Positions 34,147 through 44,235 of a stretch of DNA of 64,000 nt are shown here, piece after piece. Location of the stretch: contig NZ_JASXSH010000015.1 of assembly GCF_030315745.1 (NCBI RefSeq), positions 1 through 64,000 of the forward strand, given 5' to 3'. This stretch comes from Gordonia heveisoli. Its GTDB lineage: Bacteria; Actinomycetota; Actinomycetes; Mycobacteriales; Mycobacteriaceae. The first letter of the stretch is position 1; each line of letters starts with the position of its first letter. Both the position numbers and the translations under genes were made by a program. The notes under the pieces were generated by a model that made no database searches, was not told where the DNA came from, and worked only from the letters and a program-made list of their open reading frames with translations.

Positions 34147-34728
34147 ATGAGGAAAGTGACGACCCTGCTCGGCCTGCTGGCCGCATTCGTCGTGGCGCTG
34201 CTGCTCGTACCGGTCGGCACCGCAGGCGCGAGCCCGGTGCGCAGTGTCAACACCGGCGCGTCCAACGTGGAGATCGCACCCAACGGCGAATCCATCACCG
34301 TCACATTGCGTGACGGAAAGTTCGTGCCCAACCAGGCCGCGAACGAAGTCCGGGTCGTCAATGCGCGCGGCCAGGTCACCGAGACCGTGCCGCTGACGCT
34401 CAAGTCGGCCAACGGACAGGTCGTGCACGTCGCGTCGGCGCTCTCCGCGGACGGCAAGTCGGCGAAGTTCACCGCGCTCGATCGTCAGCCCGTCGCCAAG
34501 AAGAAGTCCAAGCGCATGACCAAAGAGCAGGCGTACATGAAGATGATGTACCAGCTCAACAAGGACTGGCCGTGCGCGGCGCCCTATGTCATCGGGGGCC
34601 TGATCATCGGCTTCTTCGTCATCGTCGGCTGGATCATCGGCGGCCTCATCGGTGCCTACATCGGCTACACCACCTGCAATCACGGCGCCGCCTGGCGTGC
34701 CGCCGTCAACTGGTGGAACACGCCCTAG
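34147..34728 (+). CDS. Exported small protein with C-terminal glycine-zipper membrane segment
   Basis: A 193-residue protein with signal peptide MRKVTTLLGLLAAFVVALLL through AGASP. The middle is hydrophilic and beta-rich. Residues about 150-180 form a glycine-rich hydrophobic helix, IIGFFVIVGWIIGGLIGAYI, flanked by cysteines in WPCAAP and TTCNHG that could form a disulphide. GGGAGGG lies 11 bases before the ATG and TAGATT may be the -10 element. I do not recognise the family; an envelope role is inferred. Confidence 0.78.
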   Translation: MRKVTTLLGLLAAFVVALLLVPVGTAGASPVRSVNTGASNVEIAPNGESITVTLRDGKFVPNQAANEVRVVNARGQVTETVPLTLKSANGQVVHVASALSADGKSAKFTALDRQPVAKKKSKRMTKEQAYMKMMYQLNKDWPCAAPYVIGGLIIGFFVIVGWIIGGLIGAYIGYTTCNHGAAWRAAVNWWNTP

Positions 34729-34814
34729 TCGACAGCCGGCTCTACACACGTCCCCCTGCGGACACCCCGAGGTCATGTTGTCCTCAGGGGTGGGGCAGGG
34801 GGACGATTGCGTTC

Positions 34815-35597
34815 ATGACCGGTCTCGCCGCGATCGCTGTACCCGTCGGGAGGCTCTACGGACGCGTGCTCGGCTGGGTCATCGCCTGCGCGGCGCGGAT
34901 CGTCGGTGATCGCCGGAAGCCGCTCGGCCCGGCGCGCACGCTCGGCGTGGTGGTCGGCGTACACATCGTCGTCCTGTCGATCTGGATGGGACCGCCGGCG
35001 CTGATCGCAGGTCTGGTGTCGGCGACGGTCACCGCGATCGTCGTCGGACGCACCGTCACCTGGCGCACGCTGACCGCCGACGAACTCGCGCTGGCGCGGA
35101 CCGTCTTCGGCGACGATGCCGACTGGCTCGGTCGGGTGGTCGTCACCGACCTGTCCGGGATGAACGGTCGGGCGTTCACCGTGCCCGGGATCGACGGCCG
35201 GGTGTACTGCAACCTCGGCGACCGGTTCACTCAGCTTGCCGCCGGCCCGACCGGCCCAGGGGCTGAGGCGAACTCGGCGGCCACGAGGTTGCTCGTCCAC
35301 GAACTGGCCCATGCCGCGCAGATCGCATATGCCCCCTCGGCGTCGGCCTTCCTCGGTGAGGCGGCGGCACTCCAGGTGCGCTACAGCCTGGGGGAGAACG
35401 TCTATGCGGTGACTCCTCTGGCCGGGAGCGGCGCCCGGCTCAATCTCGAACAACAGGCCACCGCCGTCGACACCTGGTTCGCCCACCGGCGCAAACCCGG
35501 CGGTCCGCCGACGTCGGATCCGGCTGCCGCAGTGCTCGCCGCGTGGCATTCGGGCCGATCGGCGAGCGGATCGCGGCCCCCTCGGTCCGGGGTGTGA
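34815..35597 (+). CDS. Membrane-anchored protein with HExxH zinc-protease-like motif
   Basis: A 260-residue protein with two N-terminal hydrophobic segments (about residues 40-80) and a C-terminal domain holding LLVHELAHAAQ, where His162, Glu163 and His166 match the HExxH zinc motif. The following FLGEAAALQVRYSLGE provides a glutamate that could be the third ligand. The overall design resembles DUF4157-type metallopeptidase-like domains. It could be an inactive binding protein or an envelope protease; I cannot decide. It is followed by the str promoter. Confidence 0.72.
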   Translation: MTGLAAIAVPVGRLYGRVLGWVIACAARIVGDRRKPLGPARTLGVVVGVHIVVLSIWMGPPALIAGLVSATVTAIVVGRTVTWRTLTADELALARTVFGDDADWLGRVVVTDLSGMNGRAFTVPGIDGRVYCNLGDRFTQLAAGPTGPGAEANSAATRLLVHELAHAAQIAYAPSASAFLGEAAALQVRYSLGENVYAVTPLAGSGARLNLEQQATAVDTWFAHRRKPGGPPTSDPAAAVLAAWHSGRSASGSRPPRSGV

Positions 35598-35629
35598 GCG
35601 AGCCGACTGCGGGGTAGTGGATTGCTTTT

Positions 35630-35658
35630 TTGACCTGTGCAAACTCGATCGGTAGAGT
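35630..35658 (+). promoter_or_regulatory. Promoter of the str operon (rpsL-rpsG-fusA-tuf)
   Basis: TTGACC (35630-35635) and TAGAGT (35653-35658) are separated by exactly 17 bases, matching the sigma-A-type consensus. It lies 235 bases before the rpsL start, giving a long 5' leader. No coding sequence is seen in the 295-base gap at 35598-35892. Confidence 0.75.
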
Positions 35659-35892
35659 GTTTCGGCGGTGCCCGGCACATGCTGGGCCAGTCCGCGTGCC
35701 CTGCCGCAGGCTGACATGCGAGACCGTCGTCGAGCGTTTGACACGCCCGACCTCGGGGTAGCGATAAGTGTACTGACCAGCACGTGAGTGCTGGTGGGGC
35801 GAGTTGTGGAAGCAACCAGAATCGAATTCGGTCCTGACCGCTTGCCCGGAGCACCAACCACAACGAGACAACAACCAAAGGAATGACACCTA

Positions 35893-36264
35893 GTGCCAAC
35901 CATCAATCAGCTGGTCCGTAAGGGCCGTCACGACAAGCCTGCGAAGACCAAGACCGCAGCGCTCAAGGGGAGCCCGCAGCGTCGCGGCGTGTGCACCCGC
36001 GTCTACACCACCACCCCGAAGAAGCCGAACTCGGCGCTTCGTAAGGTCGCCCGCGTGCGCCTGACCAGCTCGGTCGAGGTCACCGCCTACATCCCCGGTG
36101 AAGGCCACAACCTGCAGGAGCACTCGATGGTGCTCGTCCGCGGCGGTCGTGTGAAGGACCTCCCGGGTGTGCGTTACAAGATCATTCGCGGCTCGCTCGA
36201 CACCCAGGGTGTCAAGGACCGCAAGCAGGCCCGCAGCCGCTATGGCGCGAAGAAGGGGAGCTGA
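35893..36264 (+). CDS. rpsL: 30S ribosomal protein S12
   Basis: A 123-residue S12 protein beginning [20 protein letters not shown] (GTG start at 35893), with [10 protein letters not shown] including the conserved lysine linked to streptomycin sensitivity and the [14 protein letters not shown] loop. It sits at the decoding centre of the small subunit. AAAGGA precedes the start. First gene of the str operon. Confidence 0.97.
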   Translation: MPTINQLVRKGRHDKPAKTKTAALKGSPQRRGVCTRVYTTTPKKPNSALRKVARVRLTSSVEVTAYIPGEGHNLQEHSMVLVRGGRVKDLPGVRYKIIRGSLDTQGVKDRKQARSRYGAKKGS

Positions 36265-36270
36265 TAAGCG

Positions 36271-36741
36271 ATGCCACGTAAAGGACCCGCACCCAAGCGC
36301 CCCCTGATCAACGACCCCGTCTACGGTTCGCCGCTGGTCACCCAGCTGGTCAACAAGATCCTGCTGGACGGCAAGAAGTCGACCGCCGAGCGCATCGTCT
36401 ACGGCGCTCTCGAGCAGGCCCGCGAGAAGACCGGCACCGATCCGGTCGTGACCCTCAAGCGCGCCCTCGACAACGTCAAGCCGACCCTCGAGGTGAAGAG
36501 CCGCCGCGTCGGTGGCGCCACCTACCAGGTGCCGATCGAGGTCAAGCCGGGCCGCGCCAACACCCTGGCGCTCCGCTGGCTGGTGACCTTCAGCCGTCAG
36601 CGTCGCGAGAAGACGATGGTCGAGCGTCTGGCCAACGAGCTGCTCGACGCGTCGAACGGTCTGGGCGCTTCGGTGAAGCGTCGCGAGGACACCCACAAGA
36701 TGGCCGAGGCCAACCGGGCGTTCGCGCACTACCGCTGGTGA
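36271..36741 (+). CDS. rpsG: 30S ribosomal protein S7
   Basis: A 156-residue S7 protein beginning [11 protein letters not shown], with the 16S-binding segments [18 protein letters not shown] and [14 protein letters not shown] and the C-terminal [15 protein letters not shown]. It nucleates assembly of the small-subunit head. It lies 6 bases after rpsL and is followed by a strong hairpin before fusA. Confidence 0.97.
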   Translation: MPRKGPAPKRPLINDPVYGSPLVTQLVNKILLDGKKSTAERIVYGALEQAREKTGTDPVVTLKRALDNVKPTLEVKSRRVGGATYQVPIEVKPGRANTLALRWLVTFSRQRREKTMVERLANELLDASNGLGASVKRREDTHKMAEANRAFAHYRW

Positions 36742-36745
36742 CCAC

Positions 36746-36786
36746 AACCGGACGCGGGGACTCACACGATGTCCCCGCGTCCGGTT
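36746..36786 (+). terminator. Strong hairpin between rpsG and fusA
   Basis: AACCGGACGCGGGGA (36746-36760) pairs perfectly with TCCCCGCGTCCGGTT (36772-36786), a 15-base-pair stem with an 11-base loop. No T-run follows. It may be an attenuator, a processing or stability element, or a partial terminator that separates ribosomal protein and elongation factor expression. Confidence 0.65.
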
Positions 36787-36831
36787 CGCACCACCAACCC
36801 AACAGCTCTAGCGAAATTGCGAGGCGAATAA

Positions 36832-38937
36832 GTGGCACAGGAAGTGCTCAGCGACCTGAACAAGGTTCGCAACATCGGCATCATGGCGCACATCGATGCC
36901 GGCAAGACCACCACGACCGAGCGAATCCTCTTCTACACCGGTGTGAACTACAAGATCGGTGAAACCCACGACGGTGCCTCGACCACCGACTGGATGGAGC
37001 AGGAGAAGGAGCGTGGTATCACCATCACCTCCGCCGCCGTCACCTGTTTCTGGAACAAGAACCAGATCAACATCATCGACACCCCCGGCCACGTCGACTT
37101 CACCGTCGAGGTCGAGCGCAGCCTCCGCGTGCTCGACGGCGCCGTTGCCGTCTTCGACGGCAAGGAAGGTGTCGAGCCGCAGTCCGAGCAGGTCTGGCGT
37201 CAGGCGGAGAAGTACGAGGTTCCTCGTATCTGCTTCGTCAACAAGATGGACAAGCTGGGCGCGGATTTCTACTTCACCGTGCAGACCATCAAGGACCGTC
37301 TCGGCGCCAAGCCGTTGGTCCTGCAGCTCCCGATCGGTGCCGAGGATGCCTTCGACGGCGTCGTCGACATCATCGAGCAGAAGGCCATCACCTGGCGCGG
37401 CGTCGTGCCGACCGGTGCCGAGCCGACCATCGAGGAGATCCCCGCGGACCTCGTCGACAAGGTCGCCGAGTACCGCGAGCAGCTGCTCGAGACCGTCGCC
37501 GAGAGCGACGAGGCCCTCATGGAGAAGTACTTCGGTGGCGAAGAACTGACCATCGAGGAGATCAAGGGCGCGATCCGCAAGCTCACCGTCAGCCGTGAGC
37601 TGTACCCGGTTCTGTGTGGCTCGGCCTTCAAGAACAAGGGTGTCCAGCCGATGCTGGACGCGGTCATCGACTATCTCCCGTCGCCGCTCGACGTCCCCTC
37701 GGTCGAGGGCCACGCCGTGGGCAACGAGGAAGAGACCCTGTCGCGTAAGCCGTCGGCCGACGAGCCGTTCTCGGCTCTCGCGTTCAAGATCGCGGCGCAC
37801 CCGTTCTTCGGCAAGCTGACCTTCGTCCGCGTCTACTCGGGCCAGATCACCGCGGGCACCCAGGTGCTCAACGCGACCAAGGGCAAGAAGGAACGCATCG
37901 GCAAGCTCTTCCAGATGCATGCCAACAAGGAAATGCCGGTCGAGGACGCCACCGCGGGCCACATCTACGCGATGATCGGTCTCAAGGACACCACCACCGG
38001 TGACACCCTGTGCGACTCGGCTGCCCCGATCGTGCTGGAGTCCATGAGCTTCCCGGACCCGGTCATCAACGTCTCCATCGAGCCGAAGACCAAGTCGGAC
38101 CAGGAGAAGCTGGGCACCGCGATCCAGAAGCTCGCCGAAGAGGATCCGACCTTCTCGGTCAAGCTCGACGAGGAGACCGGCCAGACCGTCATCGGCGGCA
38201 TGGGTGAGCTTCACCTCGACATCCTGGTCGACCGCATGAAGCGCGAGTTCAAGGTCGAGGCCAACGTCGGCAAGCCGCAGGTGGCCTACCGCGAGACGAT
38301 CCGCAAGGCCGTCGAGAAGCACGAGTACACCCACAAGAAGCAGACGGGTGGCTCGGGCCAGTTCGCGAAGGTCATCATCAAGCTCGAGCCGCTGGTCGAC
38401 GCCGAGGATGGCGCGACCTACGAGTTCGACAACGCCGTCACCGGCGGTCGTGTCCCGCGCGAGTACATCCCTTCGGTGGATGCCGGCGCCCAGGACGCGA
38501 TGCAGTACGGTGTGCTGGCCGGCTACCCGCTGGTCAACCTGAAGGTCACCCTGCTCGACGGTCAGTACCACGACGTCGACTCGTCGGAAATGGCCTTCAA
38601 GATCGCCGGTTCGCAGGCCCTCAAGGAGGCTGCGAAGATGGCAAGTCCGGTCATCCTGGAGCCGATCATGGCCGTCGAGGTCACGACTCCCGAGGATTAC
38701 ATGGGCGACGTCATCGGCGACCTGAACTCCCGCCGTGGCCAGATCCAGGCCATGGAGGAGCGCAGCGGTGCACGTGTCGTCAAGGCACAGGTTCCGCTGT
38801 CGGAGATGTTCGGCTACATCGGCGACCTTCGGTCGAAGACCCAGGGCCGGGCTAACTACTCCATGGTGTTCGACTCCTACGCCGAGGTTCCGGCGAACGT
38901 GTCGAAGGAAATCATCGCGAAGGCGACCGGCGAGTAA
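36832..38937 (+). CDS. fusA: Elongation factor G
   Basis: A 701-residue translational GTPase with G1 [15 protein letters not shown], switch [17 protein letters not shown] and G4 NKMDKLG, followed by domains II to V including [18 protein letters not shown]. It catalyses ribosomal translocation. GTG start at 36832 begins [11 protein letters not shown]. The order rpsL-rpsG-fusA-tuf is the conserved str operon. Confidence 0.98.
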   Translation: MAQEVLSDLNKVRNIGIMAHIDAGKTTTTERILFYTGVNYKIGETHDGASTTDWMEQEKERGITITSAAVTCFWNKNQINIIDTPGHVDFTVEVERSLRVLDGAVAVFDGKEGVEPQSEQVWRQAEKYEVPRICFVNKMDKLGADFYFTVQTIKDRLGAKPLVLQLPIGAEDAFDGVVDIIEQKAITWRGVVPTGAEPTIEEIPADLVDKVAEYREQLLETVAESDEALMEKYFGGEELTIEEIKGAIRKLTVSRELYPVLCGSAFKNKGVQPMLDAVIDYLPSPLDVPSVEGHAVGNEEETLSRKPSADEPFSALAFKIAAHPFFGKLTFVRVYSGQITAGTQVLNATKGKKERIGKLFQMHANKEMPVEDATAGHIYAMIGLKDTTTGDTLCDSAAPIVLESMSFPDPVINVSIEPKTKSDQEKLGTAIQKLAEEDPTFSVKLDEETGQTVIGGMGELHLDILVDRMKREFKVEANVGKPQVAYRETIRKAVEKHEYTHKKQTGGSGQFAKVIIKLEPLVDAEDGATYEFDNAVTGGRVPREYIPSVDAGAQDAMQYGVLAGYPLVNLKVTLLDGQYHDVDSSEMAFKIAGSQALKEAAKMASPVILEPIMAVEVTTPEDYMGDVIGDLNSRRGQIQAMEERSGARVVKAQVPLSEMFGYIGDLRSKTQGRANYSMVFDSYAEVPANVSKEIIAKATGE

Positions 38938-39003
38938 GTCGGTTCGCGTCAGCGACCAGCGCCGGCCACCACAGCGGGCGCACAACGTAAAAGAATCAAA
39001 CCC

Positions 39004-39024
39004 CTGTTGGGATCCCCCCAACAG
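39004..39024 (+). promoter_or_regulatory. Hairpin in the fusA-tuf gap
   Basis: CTGTTGGG (39004-39011) pairs with CCCAACAG (39017-39024) across a 5-base loop, 26 bases before the tuf start. It may set tuf mRNA stability or separate tuf from fusA. The 113-base gap has no gene. Confidence 0.5.
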
Positions 39025-39050
39025 AGCAACACAGTCCAGGAGGACATCAA

Positions 39051-40241
<1,191 letters not shown>

Positions 40242-40261
40242 TTGTCACTTCACTGATCTGA

Positions 40262-40299
40262 CTCAGGCGAGTCTGACAACCTCAGGCGATTCTGACAAG
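40262..40299. repeat. 19-base tandem duplication after tuf
   Basis: CTCAGGCGAGTCTGACAAC (40262-40280) is followed by CTCAGGCGATTCTGACAAG (40281-40299). The two differ at two positions. It lies between the tuf stop and the terminator. Confidence 0.8.
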
Positions 40300-40338
40300 G
40301 GCGCCCGATCGCGAAAGCGGTCGGGCGCCTTTGTGTTT
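40300..40338 (+). terminator. Rho-independent terminator after tuf
   Basis: GGCGCCCGATCGC (40300-40312) pairs with GCGGTCGGGCGCC (40317-40329) around a GAAA tetraloop, with one G-T wobble. TTTGTGTTT follows. A textbook intrinsic terminator for the str operon. Confidence 0.9.
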
Positions 40339-40403
40339 GCGGGTGGTCGCGCAGAGCTGTTCGAGGTCTTCCCAGCTCTGGGGCGGGTGGCTAGAGTCGT
40401 CGC

Positions 40404-41303
40404 ATGACGATGTTCGGTGAAACCGGGGCGGGTCCACAGATCCCCCGTGGGGTGTGGCGGTTTCTGGGCACTTTCCTCTTCGTGATGGTGTGCGGCATCG
40501 TCGGACCGATCTTCCTGGTGATGTATTTCGTGATCGACGAACCAGACACGGGGTGGTTGCTGTGGACGGGCCTGTTGGTCACCGGAATCGATGTGGTGCT
40601 TGGCGTTCTGCTGGGGTGGGGAGCCGCACGCGGGGGTGGCGGCGTCGGGCTGCTGTCGGGCGGTGGGGATGGTGCGCGGCATCGGGGGGTCTGGCGGGCC
40701 GCGGTCGCCGATGTCCTGTCGATCTCGCAGACGTCGATCGAGATCAACGATCAACCGCTGATGAAACTGGGCCTGCGCATCCACGGCGACGGCATCGACA
40801 CCTTCGACACCGAGACCCGTACGGTCGTACCGGTCTTCCAGCAGGCCTTGCTGCATTCCCGGAGGCTTGCGGTGTTGGTCGACCCGACCTCGCAGAAGTT
40901 CGACATCGACTGGCAGGCAACGGCATTGCTGGCCGGCTCGGTGCCGGCTCGGTTCACCTCGTCGGAAGACGGCCGCGATTACGACCTGACGGGACAGGTC
41001 GAACCGCTGACGAAGATCCTGGCGATCCTCAACGACCACGACGTCGACATCTCGGGCACGATCGATCTGCGCGCCAATCCGGTCGCGCGTGACGCGGTGA
41101 TGGAGGTGGTGCGCGAGTACGCCGGAACGTCGGCCGACGACGTATCGGCGTCGAGCGCGACCCCGCCCGCGACGGCCGGTGCCGAAGCCGCTCCGCGGAC
41201 GACGGCGCAACGGTTGGCCGACCTTGCCGACCTCCGTGATCGGGGTGCGATCACCGGGGACGAGTATGAGGCCGCGCGGCAGCGGATCATCGCCTCTATC
41301 TGA
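40404..41303 (+). CDS. Membrane protein with C-terminal SHOCT domain
   Basis: A 299-residue protein with two N-terminal membrane helices (FLGTFLFVMVCGIVGPIFLV near 14-33 and WTGLLVTGIDVVLGVLLGW near 50-68), a soluble middle section and a SHOCT domain at the end, ADLRDRGAITGDEYEAARQR. SHOCT domains are short oligomerisation modules of unknown role. It follows the tuf terminator on its own, so it is probably separately transcribed. Function not known. Confidence 0.8.
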   Translation: MTMFGETGAGPQIPRGVWRFLGTFLFVMVCGIVGPIFLVMYFVIDEPDTGWLLWTGLLVTGIDVVLGVLLGWGAARGGGGVGLLSGGGDGARHRGVWRAAVADVLSISQTSIEINDQPLMKLGLRIHGDGIDTFDTETRTVVPVFQQALLHSRRLAVLVDPTSQKFDIDWQATALLAGSVPARFTSSEDGRDYDLTGQVEPLTKILAILNDHDVDISGTIDLRANPVARDAVMEVVREYAGTSADDVSASSATPPATAGAEAAPRTTAQRLADLADLRDRGAITGDEYEAARQRIIASI

Positions 41304-41426
41304 CCTCAATTTTCCCATACACCCCATCAGTCACATCAGAAACTTTGGTAACTGACGGGTCTCAATGTCCACCCTGTGTGGTTACAGCCGTAGCATCGCG
41401 AACATCCGTCGAATTACGGTTCATCG

Positions 41427-42398
41427 GTGCTCCTGTGTACTGGTCGGCCGCGGACGATTCGCCGTCGCCAACGATTCATCGCGTTCCTGTTGACCCTCGC
41501 CGGTATCACCGGCGTCGCCTCGTTGACCTCCGGGTCGGCCGATGCCGCCAGCTTCGGCAGGTTCTATGTCAGCGGCTGCGGCATGCCGACAACCCCGGTC
41601 GACACATGGACGCGCTGGGGCAACTACAAGACCGTCATCGCCCTCGACGGACTTCGCGCGACAAGCGACGTGAGTGGCTGGCGGCACGAGACGAATATCG
41701 CGCGGCTGGCGAATTCCGGCGTCAACGTCGTCGAGCCGGTCGGCGGACTCGCCAGCTTCTACACCGACTGGGAACGGGCCAGCCCGGGCAACAAGATCAA
41801 GTACCGCTATCGCTGGACCTGCCGACTCAACACCATCGTTCGTGAACTCGATGCGCGTGGTCTCGCGGTAGGCCCGTGGGGCAAGTACGCGATCATGGGC
41901 ATCTCGATGGGCGGCAACGCCGCGATGATCTACGGTGCCTACCACCGTGCCCGCATCTCACATGTCTACTCGATGTCGGGGTACCTGAACCTGTCCGCAC
42001 CGACGATGCGGGAGGCGGTCCGGCTGGCCCTCGCCGACGCCGGCATCTCGGCCGGTGTCGGTCCGTTCGACGCCGACGCCATGTGGGGTCCGCCGTGGGC
42101 GGAGCGCTGGTCGAAGAACGACGCGCTCGTTCAGCTTCCGCGGATGCGGGGGATGAAGATCCGCGTCGCGGCCGGGTCGGCGACCTGGGGCTCCTACAAC
42201 GTCGACGCCGTCGCCTCGGTCAAGGGCACCCCGCTCGAGGCCATCTCGCTGGCGCAGACGCGGGCCTTCGAGGTGGCCGCAGCCCTGCAGGGCATCCGGG
42301 TCTCCACCGACTTCCCGAATATCGGCACGCACCAGTGGGGATACTGGCAGGACATGGTCTGGCGCGCCAAGAATGCCAAGTGGTTCCACGATCGCTGA
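41427..42398 (+). CDS. Antigen 85-type mycolyltransferase/esterase
   Basis: A 323-residue exported protein with a basic N-terminus then a hydrophobic signal, FIAFLLTLAGITGVASL, and cleavage near ADAAS. The nucleophile elbow GISMGG has Ser160, VIALDGLRATSDVSGW matches the family oxyanion region, and GTHQWGYWQ carries the probable catalytic His302. Such enzymes transfer mycolic acids from trehalose monomycolate to arabinogalactan or another trehalose mycolate. It supports a mycolate-containing envelope. The GTG at 41427 lacks a clear ribosome site. Confidence 0.88.
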   Translation: MLLCTGRPRTIRRRQRFIAFLLTLAGITGVASLTSGSADAASFGRFYVSGCGMPTTPVDTWTRWGNYKTVIALDGLRATSDVSGWRHETNIARLANSGVNVVEPVGGLASFYTDWERASPGNKIKYRYRWTCRLNTIVRELDARGLAVGPWGKYAIMGISMGGNAAMIYGAYHRARISHVYSMSGYLNLSAPTMREAVRLALADAGISAGVGPFDADAMWGPPWAERWSKNDALVQLPRMRGMKIRVAAGSATWGSYNVDAVASVKGTPLEAISLAQTRAFEVAAALQGIRVSTDFPNIGTHQWGYWQDMVWRAKNAKWFHDR

Positions 42399-42477
42399 GC
42401 CGTCGGGGACCGAGATCGACGGCCGCAGCGATGGACGTGGGCGCCGTCACGCGGGTCGCGGTCGTATCGTGGCGTGA

Positions 42478-43227
42478 ATGCGTACATTGCAGCGAGAGGC
42501 AGGACCAGACCTGCACATCCGGGTCTCGGGTGATCTGAGCGCCGGCCGGCCGGTGCTCCTCGTCCACGGAATGGGCGGCGATCATCGCACCTGGCGGGCG
42601 ACCGCGGCGATGCTGCGGCGTGGTGGCCGTCCGGTGGTCAGTTTCGATCTTCGTGGTCACGGCCACAGCGGTCGGACCCCGAACTACCTGCTCGCCGATT
42701 TCGCCGCCGATGCCCAAGTGGTGGTCGACGCGCTGAACATCGAACGGGCCGACGTCATCGGCCATTCGCTGGGGGCTCATACCGCGTTGCGGCTGGCGAT
42801 GGCCCGGCCGGAACTGGTGGATCACCTGATTCTCGAAGAGGTGCCGCCGATGGCCCGCGACGCCTCGGATCTGGCCGAGCCGGTGGTGATGGCCGCGACG
42901 CTGGGAGAGCGCGTACGCGGACTCCTCGCGTTGGCACGGGATCCGCGTCCGATCCTGCGCTTCGACCGGGCGATGGCCGATCAGGTCGTGGCGCAGTTCG
43001 ACAACTCCGCACCCGACTGGTGGGCCGATCTGGCACGGGTCAGCGCACCGACCTTGGTCATCTCCGGTGGGGACCGGAGCTTCCTGCCGACCCGACACCT
43101 TCAGTCGTTGGCCGATGCCCTGCCGGATGGGCGGCTGGTGGCCATCGATGCCGGGCACAGCGTCCACCGTGACGCTCGGGGTGAGTTCCTCAGTGCCGCC
43201 GCGGAATTCCTCGCCGTCCCGCGCTGA
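42478..43227 (+). CDS. Alpha/beta hydrolase
   Basis: A 249-residue alpha/beta hydrolase with VLLVHGMGGDHRTW, DLRGHGHSG, VIGHSLGAHTAL (nucleophile Ser near residue 98) and IDAGHSVHRD, giving a complete Ser-Asp-His set. It cleaves an unknown ester, amide or related bond. It lies between the mycolyltransferase and a convergent MpaB-type gene, near menC. M. tuberculosis also has an alpha/beta hydrolase beside menC (BpoC); the relation is only by position. Confidence 0.82.
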   Translation: MRTLQREAGPDLHIRVSGDLSAGRPVLLVHGMGGDHRTWRATAAMLRRGGRPVVSFDLRGHGHSGRTPNYLLADFAADAQVVVDALNIERADVIGHSLGAHTALRLAMARPELVDHLILEEVPPMARDASDLAEPVVMAATLGERVRGLLALARDPRPILRFDRAMADQVVAQFDNSAPDWWADLARVSAPTLVISGGDRSFLPTRHLQSLADALPDGRLVAIDAGHSVHRDARGEFLSAAAEFLAVPR

Positions 43228-43235
43228 ACAACAGG

Positions 43236-44171
43236 TCAGGCGGGCTCGTTGTGTAGCGGTCGCGGATCGACGCCGACGGTCTGCCATGCCTCGTAGGCCC
43301 ACGGCACGTACAGCCACTTCAGTGGCAGTCGGTTGATCAGCGGGTTGGCGGCCCGCATGACCTTGGCGAATCGCTGGAAGTTTCGCTCGCGCCGGTCGTT
43401 CCATTCCAAGTCGCACACATCGCGCATCTGCTGCGGCAGGGTGCCGACGACGACGGTGCGCAGAAAGGCGTTGAGCGGGGCCGACAGCACGCGCCAGACC
43501 GCCGCGGGGATGTTCTTGGGTCCGGGCAGGCCCTGACGGATGTAGCCGGTCGCGTACACGATGGTCTTGTGCGCGACGAACCGATCGAGCATCGCGTCCC
43601 AGTACTCGAGGAACTCTTCATAGGTCTGCGGTTGTCCCCGGTCGCTGACACCGTAGAGCTGGTACCAGACCTTGGATTCCTCGAAGATCTGTACCTTCTC
43701 CGCATAGGAGAGCCGGCGAATGAAGGTGTCGGTGATGTAGAGAACCTGGTCGACGAAGGTCGCGTGCGCCCAGTAGAACAGCTCGGGATTGAGCGCGTGA
43801 TACCGCGAACCGTCGCTGATGGTGCCCTTGATGTCCTTGTGGAAGTCGCGGACGGTACGGCCCCACTTCTGTGGCTCGGTGCTGTACACCGTCCGCATCA
43901 CCGGCGGGCCGGTGCGCTTGGCGCGGCCGAGGAAGTCGCTGAAGATGACCGAATGGTCGAGGACGGCCTGACCGAGCTGTTCGATGCAGTTCTCCGTGCC
44001 CGCCAGGCGCTGGAAACCAAGCAGTCCGCGGTTGTCGCCGTAGAACTTCCAGATCAGGGAGTCGGCTCCGAGCCTGGGTGAGGGCAGATCGCCGGCCGTC
44101 TCCGGGGTGTCGTCGACGATCTTCGGTTCGGCCTCACGGATGCCGAGTTCGAATTCTTGGTTCACTGACAT
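43236..44171 (-). CDS. Oxygenase MpaB/latex-clearing-protein family protein (DUF2236)
   Basis: A protein of about 311 residues with SLIWKFYGDNRGLLGFQRLA, WAHATFVDQVLYITDTF and WYQLYGVSDRG, which fit the DUF2236 family that includes fungal MpaB and latex-clearing protein. Members bind heme through histidine; His in YWAHATF is a candidate. Substrate and activity are unknown. I chose ATG 44171; an ATG at 44189 would add six residues. A longer reading adds a low-complexity proline-rich lead and is not credible. It is convergent with the alpha/beta hydrolase. Confidence 0.78.
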   Translation of the reverse strand: MSVNQEFELGIREAEPKIVDDTPETAGDLPSPRLGADSLIWKFYGDNRGLLGFQRLAGTENCIEQLGQAVLDHSVIFSDFLGRAKRTGPPVMRTVYSTEPQKWGRTVRDFHKDIKGTISDGSRYHALNPELFYWAHATFVDQVLYITDTFIRRLSYAEKVQIFEESKVWYQLYGVSDRGQPQTYEEFLEYWDAMLDRFVAHKTIVYATGYIRQGLPGPKNIPAAVWRVLSAPLNAFLRTVVVGTLPQQMRDVCDLEWNDRRERNFQRFAKVMRAANPLINRLPLKWLYVPWAYEAWQTVGVDPRPLHNEPA

Positions 44172-44235
44172 GAGGCGAGAATAGAGCATATTGGAACGTA
44201 TGTGAATATTTGTCTCATCGAGACCGGAGGTAGCA

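Noticed and set aside
36808..39021. 737-residue open frame on the minus strand
   Set aside because: It is antisense to fusA and has composition typical of a shadow frame rich in Leu, Asp and Arg.
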